A stretch of DNA of 50,364 nucleotides from an uncultured Prevotellaceae bacterium. Its GTDB lineage: Bacteria; Bacteroidota; Bacteroidia; Bacteroidales; Bacteroidaceae. Position 1 is the first letter of the stretch. Each line of letters starts with the position of its first letter. The DNA is taken from assembly GCA_946184125.1 (NCBI GenBank), contig CAMHEL010000010.1, positions 1-50,364 on the forward strand. Direction: 5' to 3'. This document shows positions 16,896 through 26,743 of the stretch, piece by piece. Under the pieces are notes generated by a model, which saw nothing but the letters and a program-made list of their open reading frames with translations, was not told where the DNA came from and ran no database searches. A program made the translations under genes and the position numbers.

Positions 16896-18182
16896 ATGAG
16901 TGAACCTTTAGCAGAGAGAATGAGGCCCAGAACGCTCGACGACTATATCGGGCAGCGGCATCTGGTGGGCGAGGGAGCTGTGCTGCGCAAGATGATTGAC
17001 GCAGGGCGCATCTCCTCATTCATCCTGTGGGGACCCCCGGGGGTGGGGAAAACCACACTGGCGCAAATCATCGCCAAGCGACTCGAGACACCCTTCTACA
17101 CCCTCAGCGCGGTAAGCAGTGGGGTGAAGGATGTGCGCGAGGTCATCGAGAAGGCCTCAAAAGCGAGATTCTTCAACTCGGCATCGCCCATCCTCTTCAT
17201 CGACGAAATCCACCGCTTCAGCAAGAGCCAGCAGGACTCGCTCCTCGGCGCCGTGGAGCGGGGCACCATCACGCTCATAGGTGCCACTACCGAGAACCCT
17301 TCCTTCGAGGTCATCCGTCCTCTCCTCTCGCGATGTCAGCTCTATGTCCTCAAGCCCTTGGAGCGCGACGACCTGCTCCTCCTCCTGCATCGGGCACTGG
17401 AGCGCGACGAGATGCTTTCAAAGCGCCAGGTCAAACTTGAGCAGACCGGTGCCATCCTGCGATACAGCGGTGGCGATGCGCGCAAACTCCTCAATATCCT
17501 GCAACTTGTGGTGGAAGCCGCCGCGCCCGACGAGGAGGTGGTCATCAACGATGCCATTGTCGAGGACCGGCTGCAGCAGAACCCGCTTGCTTACGACAAG
17601 GAGGGGGAGATGCACTACGACATCATCTCTGCTTTCATCAAGAGCATCAGGGGGAGCGACCCCGATGCCGCCTTGTATTGGATGGCACGCATGATTGAGG
17701 GGGGCGAGGACCCGCAGTTCATCGCCCGGCGCCTTGTCATCAGTGCTGCTGAGGACATCGGCCTTGCCAATCCCAATGCCCTCCTGCTTGCCAATGCCGC
17801 CTTCGATGCCGTGATGAAGATAGGATGGCCCGAGGGGCGCATACCCCTCGCCGAGGCCACCGTCTATCTTGCCACCAGTCCCAAGAGCAACTCTGCCTAT
17901 CTGGGTATCGGAGCCGCACAACAACTCGTCCGCGAGACGGGCAATGCGCCTGTGCCGCTGCATCTGCGCAATGCTCCCACACAGCTCATGGCACAGTTGG
18001 GCTATCACGACGGCTACAAGTATGCACACGACTATCCAGGTCATTTCGTCGTTCAGCAGTTCATGCCCGATGGCCTCACCGAGGCACGCCTCTGGCACGC
18101 CCAGCACTCGCCCTCCGAGGAAAAACTCTACCAGCAGATGCTAAGATGCTGGGGCGAGAGATATAAGGAACCCGACAAGTGA
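16896..18182 (+). CDS. rarA: Replication-associated recombination protein A (AAA+ ATPase)
   Basis: 428 residues, cytoplasmic. The AAA+ core has the N-terminal PLAERMRPRTLDDYIGQ motif, Walker A GPPGVGKTT (46-54), Walker B LFIDEIHRF (about 100-108) and sensor 1 GATTENPSFE. The C-terminal half matches the RarA/MgsA/WRNIP1 tetramerisation region. RarA acts at stalled replication forks. Length is typical. A probable -7 element only 9 bp upstream of the start implies a very short leader. Confidence 0.96.
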   Translation: MSEPLAERMRPRTLDDYIGQRHLVGEGAVLRKMIDAGRISSFILWGPPGVGKTTLAQIIAKRLETPFYTLSAVSSGVKDVREVIEKASKARFFNSASPILFIDEIHRFSKSQQDSLLGAVERGTITLIGATTENPSFEVIRPLLSRCQLYVLKPLERDDLLLLLHRALERDEMLSKRQVKLEQTGAILRYSGGDARKLLNILQLVVEAAAPDEEVVINDAIVEDRLQQNPLAYDKEGEMHYDIISAFIKSIRGSDPDAALYWMARMIEGGEDPQFIARRLVISAAEDIGLANPNALLLANAAFDAVMKIGWPEGRIPLAEATVYLATSPKSNSAYLGIGAAQQLVRETGNAPVPLHLRNAPTQLMAQLGYHDGYKYAHDYPGHFVVQQFMPDGLTEARLWHAQHSPSEEKLYQQMLRCWGERYKEPDK

Positions 18183-18236
18183 TTCTCCCTCCTTTCCGCA
18201 TAACCATCAGGGAAAATCATCCTGCATGGCATCATT

Positions 18237-18280
18237 AAGGCGGCTCATCCATGGTCTTGACCATGTGAGCCGCCTTATTC
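18237..18280. terminator. Bidirectional terminator between rarA and deoD
   Basis: An 11-bp perfect stem (AAGGCGGCTCA 18237-18247, TGAGCCGCCTT 18266-18276) encloses a second short stem. It lies between convergent genes and can fold on either strand. Confidence 0.8.
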
Positions 18281-18326
18281 GATGGAATGCTCATCCATTG
18301 AAGGATGGGGGATTCGTGATGTGTGG

Positions 18327-19034
18327 CTAAATGAGCGAGAAGGCCACGTCCATCATGTGTGTGAAGTTGTTCTGGCGCTCCTCGGCGGTGGTCACCTCAC
18401 CCGTCAGCAGATGGTCGGAGATGGTGCAGATGACAAGCGCGCGCTTGCCGGCATAGGCGGCATTCATGTAGAGTGCGGCGGCCTCCATTTCCACAGCCTG
18501 GACGCCCATGGCCATCCACTTGTCGTTGTGGGGGTTGGCCGAATAGAAAATGTCCGACGACAGCACGTTGCCCACGCGGTAGGGATAGCCGAAGCGCTCG
18601 GCTGACTCCACGGCCTGGCGGAGCAGGCTGAAGTCGGCGATGGGAGCGTAGGTGCCCGGCATCTCATACTGCGAACCGTAGTTGGAGTCGGTGCAGGCGC
18701 CCATGGCAATCATCAGGTCGCCAATGTGGAGGTCGGGGTGCATCGAACCGGCGGAACCCACGCGCACGATGGTCTTCACATCGTAGAAATTGAACAACTC
18801 GTAGGTGTAGATGCCGATGGACGGGATGCCCATGCCATGGCCCATCACACTCACTCGTTTGCCATTGTAGGTGCCCGTGTAACCCAGCATGTTGCGAACA
18901 TTGTTGAACTGAACGGGGTTCTCGAGAAATTTCTCTGCCATGAGTTTGACGCGCAGCGGGTCGCCCGCCATAATCACGGTCTCGGCGATTTCGCCATACT
19001 GTGCCCCGATGTGGGGCGTAGGTGTCTTTGCCAT
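18327..19034 (-). CDS. deoD: Purine-nucleoside phosphorylase, DeoD type
   Basis: 235 residues, the usual size for the hexameric bacterial enzyme. Family motifs are [20 protein letters not shown] at the N-terminus, [21 protein letters not shown] (phosphate site), VEMEAAALY (nucleoside site, VEME motif) and SDHLLTGE (catalytic Asp near 205). The enzyme phosphorolyses purine (deoxy)nucleosides to free base and (deoxy)ribose 1-phosphate in the cytoplasm. It starts 23 bp after the stop of the C10 protease gene; this close spacing could mean read-through. Confidence 0.96.
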   Translation of the reverse strand: MAKTPTPHIGAQYGEIAETVIMAGDPLRVKLMAEKFLENPVQFNNVRNMLGYTGTYNGKRVSVMGHGMGIPSIGIYTYELFNFYDVKTIVRVGSAGSMHPDLHIGDLMIAMGACTDSNYGSQYEMPGTYAPIADFSLLRQAVESAERFGYPYRVGNVLSSDIFYSANPHNDKWMAMGVQAVEMEAAALYMNAAYAGKRALVICTISDHLLTGEVTTAEERQNNFTHMMDVAFSLI

Positions 19035-19057
19035 AATGATAGATTGTTAGGGGTTTG

Positions 19058-22000
19058 TTATGATGGTTCTTCTGAACGCTCTATGCCAAGGATGATGTTG
19101 ACTATCATCATCACGTCGGTCACATCGATGGTGCCGCTTTGGTTGAGGTCGGCGGCAGAGGCATTGAAGCCCTCCACCTCGCCGCTTAGGATATACTGCA
19201 CCACCATCATGGCATCCACCACATTGACCGCCCCGTCGTCGTTCACATCGCCCATGATGACCGGGTCGATGGGGTCGGGAGTGGTCTCGTCCACATGATT
19301 GTCGATGTCGAGGGCGATGAGGGCCGGCGAACCGATGCTGTCGCAGGTCAGGTAGGCGCGGAAGGGGGCCACCTCGGTCGCATCCTCGTGGAAGACCCAT
19401 TGGCGGCCCTCAAGGGCGTAGCTCTTCTTGACGCTTTCCTTGGAGAAGGAGCCTGTCAGGGTGTAGCAGCCGGCCTTGGTGCTCGATGGGGTCTGCTCGG
19501 TGGGCGAAAGGGTGCAGCCGTCGGCAACGAAACTGACGGTCTTGTCCCACAGACGCTGGTCGTAGCCCAGCAGGTAGGGGGTGTGGGCGCGAAGCGTGTC
19601 GCTGTAGCTGGTGATGGCGATGGTGTCGCTCACATCGGTCATGCGAACCAGCCAGAGGGCTCCCTCGTCGCCTTCTTCGCCGTTGCGGTAGGCGAGGGTG
19701 TCGCTGCCCACCGTGGCTGCCTCTGCTGTGAATGGCAGGGCGATGGTGGCCCATGCAATGGAGTCCTGCGTGCTCAGCGGCCGCTCGTAGCTCACCTTGC
19801 CGCTGAAGGTCATCTCACGGGGGATGAAGTAGTCGAAGCCGTCGGTAAGGGTGAGGGTCGTGCCATGCAGCGAGGCATCCACGTGGTTCTTCGATGCCAG
19901 TGTCTTGGGAACTGTCTCCCCAAGGATATAGATGGTGTTGGGGTTGCTGTTGGCGGTCACGCTCGAGGTGAAGGCATTGGTGAGGATGATGGCGAGGGCG
20001 TCGCTGGGTACCTTGAATTTCGCTGCCGCTTTCTTCGTCTTCACCGCACCGCTCTTCGTCCAGTAGATGGCCCCTTCGGCAACGGGCATCAGTGGGCTGC
20101 TGCTGTAAAGCCACGACCAGTTGTTGATGCTCTGTGCGATTTTGATGCCATAGCTCGACGAGAAGTCGGTCAGGGGCAGTTCGATGTCCTTAATGAGCGA
20201 TGCGCCTGCGGCGAGCGTCACCTTCTCGCGGCTCAGCTCCTCCTGGTGGCCCTTGTCGTCGATGAGATAGACGGCGATGGTGCCGCTGTAGTCGTTGTCA
20301 GTGTTGTTGGCGATGCTGGCGCTGCCCATGATGCGGTCGCCGACGATGGTGGTCTTGTCTGTCGTGAGGTTGAGGAAGGTCACCTCCTTGTCGAGTTCGA
20401 TGGTGTCGGCGGCGGCGTTGGTGTAGAAATACTGGTTGTCGAACTCATCGGCAGACAGGTAGAAGCAGTCGGCTTCCAGGTCGAAGGATTTATCTGGGGC
20501 GATGTAGAGGTCGAAGGCATGGTTGCTCTTCGCATCGCAGGTGAGGTTGTCGGTCGATATCTGTTCGATAACCCCCGTGTTGGCGTTCAGGCGCCTCAGG
20601 TAGATGGGGCCGAAGAAGGCCTCGTTGGGGTTGTAGAAGGTGAAATGCAGGTAGTTGTTGTTCATCTCCAGCGTTTCCACATTGAAGTCGGCGTGGGGAA
20701 TCGGGGTGAGCGTGAGCGACTTATCGGCTATCTGCACGTCGACAAAGTTCTCATCGGTACCCGCCAGTGGTCTCCAGTCGGGATATTCCGGGTCGATGTG
20801 GTAGATGGCTTTCAGGGTGTAGTGCCCAACCGGCAGCCCGGCGCCCATCTTCGCATTCGTGACGACGATGAATGGCTTGTTGTAGCCGGCCTCAATGCTC
20901 CATACGAGTGCTCCGCTGTCGTCGTACAGGCCGAAACCGTATTTGGGAGACACCGTCTCGCCGGTCATGGCGCATGCCTGGCGGATGCTGATGCCGCTGA
21001 AGTCGGCTGTCGGGATGGCCCGGTAGTAGGTGCGTCCACCCCTGATGCTGGGACGGCTGTAGGCACGCACCATCTCCTGACGGGGCACGAAATCGTCGTC
21101 ACCCTCCGGCTTGATGCCGATGACGGCGGTCTGCAGCATGCTCAGGTGGTAGTTGGACACATGGTTGAGGTTCTCGCCCTGGGCGAAGGCATCGCTGATG
21201 AGGTAATAGCCGTTGCCGTCGCCGTTCCAGCCCCAGTTGATGTGGAAGTAGCCTTTGCCGTCGTAGCCGTCGCAGACGAAGGTGTGCCCCTGAGAGATGT
21301 TGGTGTAGGCGGTGTAGATGACAGGGCGCTTGTTGACGAGTTCCCTGACGAGCAGACTGTCCCACTCCGAGGCGCTGTAGGCCTCACGGCTCTCATAGTG
21401 GATGCTGTTGGCGTAGCCGAAGTAGAGGGGCAGACGGGAGGGAATGTGATAGGTGTAGGCGCCCGAACCGGTCTTCATGTAGTTCATGTCGACCGACTGT
21501 CCGCAGTACCGCATCAGCTTGGCCACCTCGTCGACCGACGCCTGTGTGGTGGTGCTGTCCACCATGTCGGGCATCAGGTCCCAGTCGAAGGTGGTGGCGG
21601 GCAGGGCGGGTACGACAATCCACGACGTGCGGGTGGTGTACGAGGGGAGGGCATCTACCGATTTGGGGTAACGGTGGTAGCGCAGCACCTGTGCCATGGC
21701 GGTGGCGGTGCATCCCGTGACGCACTGCAGGTCGTTGATGTAAGGGCACTGCGCGTTGTAGTAAGGCGACTGTGCCCACTGGGTGGTGAGAAGTGGGTCG
21801 ACGACTTCCTGAGGATGGGCCTCGGCTCTCAGTTTGCGGCGTGTGGTGACGTTCGTCGTCTCGCTGTTCTCTTTGAGGCTGCTCATCCGGGCGCAGTGGT
21901 TGAGCCAGGCACGCAGGTTGTCGGGCATGCGGGAGGCGTCGAACTCGCCCTTGTCGCTGTAGCCCAGGATGTCGCCGCTGCCATCAATCACCACAAATCC

Positions 22001-22210
22001 CTGACGCTGACCCACATTGAGCACATACACGCCGCCGTCATCGCCTCCTGAGGGCACCGTGAGGGCTTCGCGGATGGCGGTGGTGTTGAGCGGATGGCGC
22101 TCAGCGGCAAACTGCAATGCCTTGCGCTGAGCTTGTTTGAGGGTGATGGGACCGGCCTGCAACATCGATGTAAACATCAGGAGCAAGGCCAGAGCATATA
22201 TCTTTCTCAT
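19058..22210 (-). CDS. C10-family cysteine protease with dockerin-like C-terminus
   Basis: 1050 residues from the ATG at 22210 (MRKIYALALLL), which gives a signal peptide followed by the propeptide start PITLKQAQRKALQFA. A longer reading to 22486 would cross the divergent gene start and is rejected. The protease resembles streptopain and interpain: catalytic Cys167 in CVTGCTATAMAQ, His309 in GHTFVCDGYDG and the HINWGWNGDGNGYY motif after it. About 600 beta-rich residues of unknown role follow. The C-terminus has two dockerin type I-like calcium loops (GDVNDDGAVNVVDAMMV and DLNQSGTIDVTDVMMI). It is probably secreted or surface-displayed and activated by propeptide removal. Confidence 0.9.
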   Translation of the reverse strand: MRKIYALALLLMFTSMLQAGPITLKQAQRKALQFAAERHPLNTTAIREALTVPSGGDDGGVYVLNVGQRQGFVVIDGSGDILGYSDKGEFDASRMPDNLRAWLNHCARMSSLKENSETTNVTTRRKLRAEAHPQEVVDPLLTTQWAQSPYYNAQCPYINDLQCVTGCTATAMAQVLRYHRYPKSVDALPSYTTRTSWIVVPALPATTFDWDLMPDMVDSTTTQASVDEVAKLMRYCGQSVDMNYMKTGSGAYTYHIPSRLPLYFGYANSIHYESREAYSASEWDSLLVRELVNKRPVIYTAYTNISQGHTFVCDGYDGKGYFHINWGWNGDGNGYYLISDAFAQGENLNHVSNYHLSMLQTAVIGIKPEGDDDFVPRQEMVRAYSRPSIRGGRTYYRAIPTADFSGISIRQACAMTGETVSPKYGFGLYDDSGALVWSIEAGYNKPFIVVTNAKMGAGLPVGHYTLKAIYHIDPEYPDWRPLAGTDENFVDVQIADKSLTLTPIPHADFNVETLEMNNNYLHFTFYNPNEAFFGPIYLRRLNANTGVIEQISTDNLTCDAKSNHAFDLYIAPDKSFDLEADCFYLSADEFDNQYFYTNAAADTIELDKEVTFLNLTTDKTTIVGDRIMGSASIANNTDNDYSGTIAVYLIDDKGHQEELSREKVTLAAGASLIKDIELPLTDFSSSYGIKIAQSINNWSWLYSSSPLMPVAEGAIYWTKSGAVKTKKAAAKFKVPSDALAIILTNAFTSSVTANSNPNTIYILGETVPKTLASKNHVDASLHGTTLTLTDGFDYFIPREMTFSGKVSYERPLSTQDSIAWATIALPFTAEAATVGSDTLAYRNGEEGDEGALWLVRMTDVSDTIAITSYSDTLRAHTPYLLGYDQRLWDKTVSFVADGCTLSPTEQTPSSTKAGCYTLTGSFSKESVKKSYALEGRQWVFHEDATEVAPFRAYLTCDSIGSPALIALDIDNHVDETTPDPIDPVIMGDVNDDGAVNVVDAMMVVQYILSGEVEGFNASAADLNQSGTIDVTDVMMIVNIILGIERSEEPS

Positions 22211-22406
22211 TGATAGCTTTTGGGTAGCTTTATGGATAAATGAATGCAAGAAGCCGGTAAACCCAATGCGGGAAGACTTCATTTTAGCGTGCAAAGTTAG
22301 TAAATAATTTTTTATTTTATTAATACACGTGTTCTTATTAACTTTTTTTTCAGTCTTTTGCCCGCCTGAAGCCTTCGTTCTCGGTTTTTTTGAGTAAGTT
22401 TGCACC

Positions 22407-25262
22407 ATGATGTGGAAAAACAATCTCGAACAGACCAAAAAGCATTTTATCGATTGGTGGCAGCACAAGGGACTCGTCGTCAGCATGTGGGAGCATTTTC
22501 AGGAGGGGGTGGCAGCACATGCCGACGTGCCTCCGCCACCACCACCGCGTGACCTCGACCAGAAGTGGTTCGACCCCGTTTGGAGGGCGCAATACCTCGA
22601 CTGGTATGTCGCCCACAGCTCAACCATGGCCGACATGCTGCCCGTGGCGAATACGCAGCTCGGGCCGGGCTCGCTTGCCGCCATACTCGGTGGGGGGCTC
22701 GAGGGGGGAGAGGACACCATCTGGATACATCCCAACCCTCGGTTCACCGATGATATCACCTTCGACCCACATCATCCTAACTGGCTCTTGCACAAACAGT
22801 TGCTCATGGAGAGCAAACAGAGGGCAAAGGGGCATTACTATGTGGGCATGCCCGACCTCATGGAGGGGCTCGATGTGCTCGCTGCCCTCAAGGGCACCGA
22901 CCAGGTGCTTCTCGACACAGTCATGCAGCCCGAGGTGCTCGAGCACCAGATGCAGGTCATCAACGACATCTATTTCCAGGTGTTCGACGAACTGTACGAC
23001 ATTATCCGCGAGGGCGACGAGATGGCATTCTGCTATTTCTCGTCGTGGGCGCCGGGAAAGATGACCAAGTTGCAGTGCGACATCTCCACCATGATTAGCG
23101 ACGACGACTACCGCCGCTTCGTGCTGCCCTTCCTCAGACAGCAGTGCCAGCGCATCGACTATACGCTCTACCACCTCGATGGGGTGGGGGCGGTGCGGCA
23201 CCTGCCGGCACTCCTTGAAATCGATGAGCTCGACGCCATACAGTGGACGCCGGGCGTGGGACAGCCGCAGGGGGGCTCGCCACAGTGGTACCCGCTCTAC
23301 AGACGCATACTCGATGCGGGGAAGAGCATCATGGCAAGTTGGGTGACTCTCGACGAACTGCGGCCGCTGCTCGACCATCTTGGGGGCGAGGGGGTGCATG
23401 TGGAGATGGACTTCCACAACGAGCGCGAGGTGGAACAGGCCCTGCGCATCGTGGAGGAGTACCAACGCGACGCGAATAACTCCAAGCCGGCATCCGAGGC
23501 CATCACTGTGAGGACGACAAGGCCTTCGATACAGCAGCTGGCACAGCAGAGGGTGCTCATCCTCGATGGGGGAATGGGCACCATGATACAGCGTTATGGC
23601 CTGGACGAGAGCGACTTCCGTGGGGAGCGCTTCGCCAATCATCCTGTGCCGCTTAAGGGGTGCAATGACCTGCTCGCCCTCACAAGGCCTGATGTGGTGG
23701 CCGACATCCATAGGAAATACCTGGAGGCTGGAGCCGACCTCATCGAGACGAATACTTTCAGCGCGCAGCGCATTTCGCTCGCGGGATATGGCATGGAGCG
23801 CTACAGCCGTGAGGTGTGCCTCGAAGCCTGCCGCATCGCGCGACGTCTGGCCGACGACTACTCCACGCCCGGGAAGCCCCGTTATGTCCTGGGGGCTGTG
23901 GGACCCACCACGCGGGTCTGTTCGATGGCTACTGGAAATGAACCGCCACTCTCAAAACAACTGCTGAGGGCGGCATACGACGAGCAGATGGAGGCCTTGC
24001 TCGACGGTGACGTCGATGTCATACTCATCGAAACCATTTTCGACACGCTGAACGCCCGCATCGCCATCGATGCCGCACACGATGCCATGGGGCGAAGGGG
24101 TAAACGGCTGCCTATCATGCTCAGCTTCACTGTGGCGACACCCGATGGGCACAACATGCTCGGACAGTCGGTCACCGACTTCATCGCCTCGCTCAACCTC
24201 GACAAGGTGTTCTCCGTGGGGCTCAACTGCCTCTCGGATGTCAAGGAGATGATGCCTCTCATCGCCGAACTGGGTGCCTTTCCCGTGGCGGTGTCGCTGT
24301 ATCCCAATGCCGGGGTGCCCGATGCCCAGGGCATCTATTCCAAGACTCCTGCCGATATGCAGCGTGCGGTGTGGCCTTTGCTCGATGCTCACCGCCTCAA
24401 TATCCTCGGTGGATGTTGCGGGACAAACGACGATGTCGTGCGCGCCTTCGCACGGCTCGTTCAGCCTGTGGATGGACTCTTCCTCTCGCCCCACGAAATA
24501 GGTAAGGGCCAGAAACACAGGGTTTTCCGCATCGGTGGTATGGGACAAAGCCCTCGCAGTGGTAGTTCGGCTGAGAAATCGGAGGCTCGTGCCGATGCCG
24601 ATGAACATCTATCGCCTGTGGCAGCAGCCGTCATCAATGGGCAACCCGAGGCTGCCATGGCAGCCGTGGAGAAGGCGCTCGGAGAGGGGGCTGAACCGCA
24701 GCATCTTGTCGAGGTGGAGATGATGGGGGCGATGGGCCGTCTCGGACAACAGTTTGAGGAGGGGAAGGTCTTCGTGCCTCAGCTGCTCATGGCGGGAAAG
24801 GCGATGAAGGCCGCACTCGGGGTGCTGAAACCGTTTATGGGCGACGTGAAGAAGACTGTGGTGGGAAAGGTGGTCATCGGGACGGTGAAAGGCGACCTCC
24901 ACGACATCGGGAAGAATATCGTGGCGGCTATGCTCGAGGGATGTGGGTTTGAGGTGCTTGATATCGGCATCGATGTCTCTGCCGAGAAATTCATCGGCGA
25001 AGTGCAGCGGCACAACCCCGACATCCTGTGCATGAGCGCCTTGCTCACCACCACCATGTGCTATATGGGCGAGGTCATCAAGGCGCTTGAGGAAGCGGGC
25101 CTGCGTAGCCGGGTGAAAGTCATGGTGGGCGGCGCCCCCGTCACCCAGCATTTCGCCGACCAAATCGGTGCCGATGGCTATAGCAATAACGCCAATGGCG
25201 CCGTCACACTGGCAAAACAACTGCTCGCCAATCGCTACGACCGACGCTCATCTTACGAATAG
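22407..25262 (+). CDS. Fused UROD-like / homocysteine methyltransferase / B12-binding protein (methionine synthase-like)
   Basis: 951 residues with no signal peptide. Residues 1 to about 355 resemble the uroporphyrinogen decarboxylase-like superfamily (YHLDGVGAVRHLPALLEI at about 255-272, then QWTPGVGQP). His256 and Asp258 sit where MtaA/MtbA enzymes have a zinc H-x-C, so that thiol ligand is missing. Residues about 378-690 form a homocysteine S-methyltransferase barrel: ILDGGMGTMIQ, IETNTF, and zinc ligands Cys608 (GLNC) and Cys670/Cys671 (GGCCG), spaced as in MetH. About 735-820 is the B12 cap helix bundle and 820-945 the cobalamin domain, with GDLHDIGKN (Asp830, His832, Gly835), the lower-ligand D-x-H-x-x-G motif. 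MetH's methyl-tetrahydrofolate domain and SAM reactivation domain are absent; the latter is a separate gene at 27942-28754. Methionine synthesis is the likely role; the methyl donor is unknown. Confidence 0.9.
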   Translation: MMWKNNLEQTKKHFIDWWQHKGLVVSMWEHFQEGVAAHADVPPPPPPRDLDQKWFDPVWRAQYLDWYVAHSSTMADMLPVANTQLGPGSLAAILGGGLEGGEDTIWIHPNPRFTDDITFDPHHPNWLLHKQLLMESKQRAKGHYYVGMPDLMEGLDVLAALKGTDQVLLDTVMQPEVLEHQMQVINDIYFQVFDELYDIIREGDEMAFCYFSSWAPGKMTKLQCDISTMISDDDYRRFVLPFLRQQCQRIDYTLYHLDGVGAVRHLPALLEIDELDAIQWTPGVGQPQGGSPQWYPLYRRILDAGKSIMASWVTLDELRPLLDHLGGEGVHVEMDFHNEREVEQALRIVEEYQRDANNSKPASEAITVRTTRPSIQQLAQQRVLILDGGMGTMIQRYGLDESDFRGERFANHPVPLKGCNDLLALTRPDVVADIHRKYLEAGADLIETNTFSAQRISLAGYGMERYSREVCLEACRIARRLADDYSTPGKPRYVLGAVGPTTRVCSMATGNEPPLSKQLLRAAYDEQMEALLDGDVDVILIETIFDTLNARIAIDAAHDAMGRRGKRLPIMLSFTVATPDGHNMLGQSVTDFIASLNLDKVFSVGLNCLSDVKEMMPLIAELGAFPVAVSLYPNAGVPDAQGIYSKTPADMQRAVWPLLDAHRLNILGGCCGTNDDVVRAFARLVQPVDGLFLSPHEIGKGQKHRVFRIGGMGQSPRSGSSAEKSEARADADEHLSPVAAAVINGQPEAAMAAVEKALGEGAEPQHLVEVEMMGAMGRLGQQFEEGKVFVPQLLMAGKAMKAALGVLKPFMGDVKKTVVGKVVIGTVKGDLHDIGKNIVAAMLEGCGFEVLDIGIDVSAEKFIGEVQRHNPDILCMSALLTTTMCYMGEVIKALEEAGLRSRVKVMVGGAPVTQHFADQIGADGYSNNANGAVTLAKQLLANRYDRRSSYE

Positions 25263-25328
25263 TCAACGAAAATCCGTGGCTCGTTTTCCCAGCACCCTTT
25301 GCCAAATGCCGGTATGGTGTGGCTTTGA

Positions 25329-25829
25329 CTAATGTCCAATGAATGCGGCTCCCAAGAGGGCGAAGATAATGCCTATACCATATATAACCATAAAGATGAT
25401 GGCGAGTATGCCCCAGAATTTCACAGCTGAATTGAAATTACTGAGTGCTTCTTCATAAAATGCTTGGCTACCCGACCTGATGGCGGTTTTCATCTTGTTG
25501 GCGTAGTTGAGCATTTTTATCACAGGATATAAACAAATTGCTCCAATGATGATGTAAATCAAGCCTCCAAAAACACCAAAGAAAGCACCGCTCTCACCAA
25601 ATATAGAAGCAAAAGTGCTGCCAAATGCCATGAAGCCGAGGCCTAAGAGGATCATGAAGGCGTATAATATGATACCTAGGATAGCCAAGAATTTAACCCA
25701 TTTTACGATGGATTCCAAGGTGTATTTTGCATTGTTGCTCACCACGATGGTCGCATTCTCACGGTAGCCGCCTTCTGCTGTGTGCTCTGATTGATTGTAG
25801 CCGTATCCCGGCTGGTCGTAATTGTTCAT
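25329..25829 (-). CDS. Small membrane protein, DUF5362-like
   Basis: 166 residues. A polar Tyr/Gly-rich N-terminus (about 1-40) precedes three or four hydrophobic helices. The central segment, with NYANKMKTAIRSGSQ between helices, resembles DUF5362 proteins of Bacteroidetes, a family of unknown function. The gene is convergent with the methyltransferase fusion (66-bp gap) and is AT-richer than its neighbours. Confidence 0.7.
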   Translation of the reverse strand: MNNYDQPGYGYNQSEHTAEGGYRENATIVVSNNAKYTLESIVKWVKFLAILGIILYAFMILLGLGFMAFGSTFASIFGESGAFFGVFGGLIYIIIGAICLYPVIKMLNYANKMKTAIRSGSQAFYEEALSNFNSAVKFWGILAIIFMVIYGIGIIFALLGAAFIGH

Positions 25830-25984
25830 AGTCTTTATAAAATTGCACCACCTTGATTAGACTTCATAAAATAATAGCAGGATAACAATGTGTTTATTCT
25901 GATTGGCCAAATAGGAAGTTTTACTTCACCTTGGTGGTGCTTTTCAAGGCTTATAAAACTTCGGATGGCTATCTATCGCCGGCT

Positions 25985-26743
25985 TTATTGGTCGGGATTC
26001 TCAACCATTCCCTGATACTCTGGGGTCAGGGCGGCCATGATGGCGCTGTAGCTGTCGGTCATCGACGAGGCCACATTGGTGGCGCCCTGGCCTATGGGAT
26101 AGACTGGCTCGTGAATGGTGAGTGCCAGTGGATGCCAGTCGACGAAATGCCAGTCGCGCATACGGGGCATCACGTTGAAAGAGCCGTTAATCGTGATGGG
26201 CACGATGGGCAACTGCAACTCGTCGGCAAGCACGTAGGCACCACGGGTGAACTTCCCCATGTGACCCGTGAAGGTGCGAGCACCCTCGGGGAAGACCATG
26301 AGCGAGACTCCCTTCTGAAGTATCGTGCGCGCCTGGTCGTAGCTCTCCTTGATGCGCTTGGGGCCGCGCTTGTCGATAATGATTTGGTGGGATGCCTTGC
26401 AGGCCGTTCCCACAAAGGGAATCTTCAAAATGCCATGCTTCATCATCCATCGTATGTTGTGCCCTAAGAAGCCATAGATGAGGAAGATGTCGAATGCCCC
26501 TTGGTGGTTGGCCACGAAGACATACGACTTGTCGTGCTCGATGAAACCCTTGCCTTCCACTTTGACAGGAAGAAGGAAGATGCGAACGATGAGCCACCCC
26601 CACCATTTGCCGGGGGCGTAACCCCAGTAGCGCTTGTTGCCGATGGCGCATCCCACTGTCATCATGACCGCGATGATGATTGACCACACCACCAGGATGG
26701 GGAGGGCGATGACAATCTGGTAAAGACGATATAGATATTTCAT
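25985..26743 (-). CDS. plsC: 1-acyl-sn-glycerol-3-phosphate acyltransferase
   Basis: 252 residues, typical PlsC length. One or two N-terminal membrane helices (about 9-32) precede motif I NHQGAFD (79-85, His80 and Asp85) and motif III FPEGART (151-157). The protein acylates lysophosphatidic acid at position 2 in phospholipid synthesis on the inner membrane. Its start overlaps the metallophosphoesterase stop by 4 bp (ATGA), so it is the last gene of a tightly packed minus-strand operon. Confidence 0.93.
   Translation of the reverse strand: MKYLYRLYQIVIALPILVVWSIIIAVMMTVGCAIGNKRYWGYAPGKWWGWLIVRIFLLPVKVEGKGFIEHDKSYVFVANHQGAFDIFLIYGFLGHNIRWMMKHGILKIPFVGTACKASHQIIIDKRGPKRIKESYDQARTILQKGVSLMVFPEGARTFTGHMGKFTRGAYVLADELQLPIVPITINGSFNVMPRMRDWHFVDWHPLALTIHEPVYPIGQGATNVASSMTDSYSAIMAALTPEYQGMVENPDQ

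Noticed and set aside
19295..22051. 918-residue open frame on the plus strand
   Set aside because: It is the shadow of the C10 protease gene, whose catalytic and dockerin motifs are clear on the other strand.
22407..22450. Cobalamin riboswitch before the corrinoid fusion
   Set aside because: Only about 200 bp separate the divergent starts, the sequence there is AT-rich, and I see no B12-box-like element.
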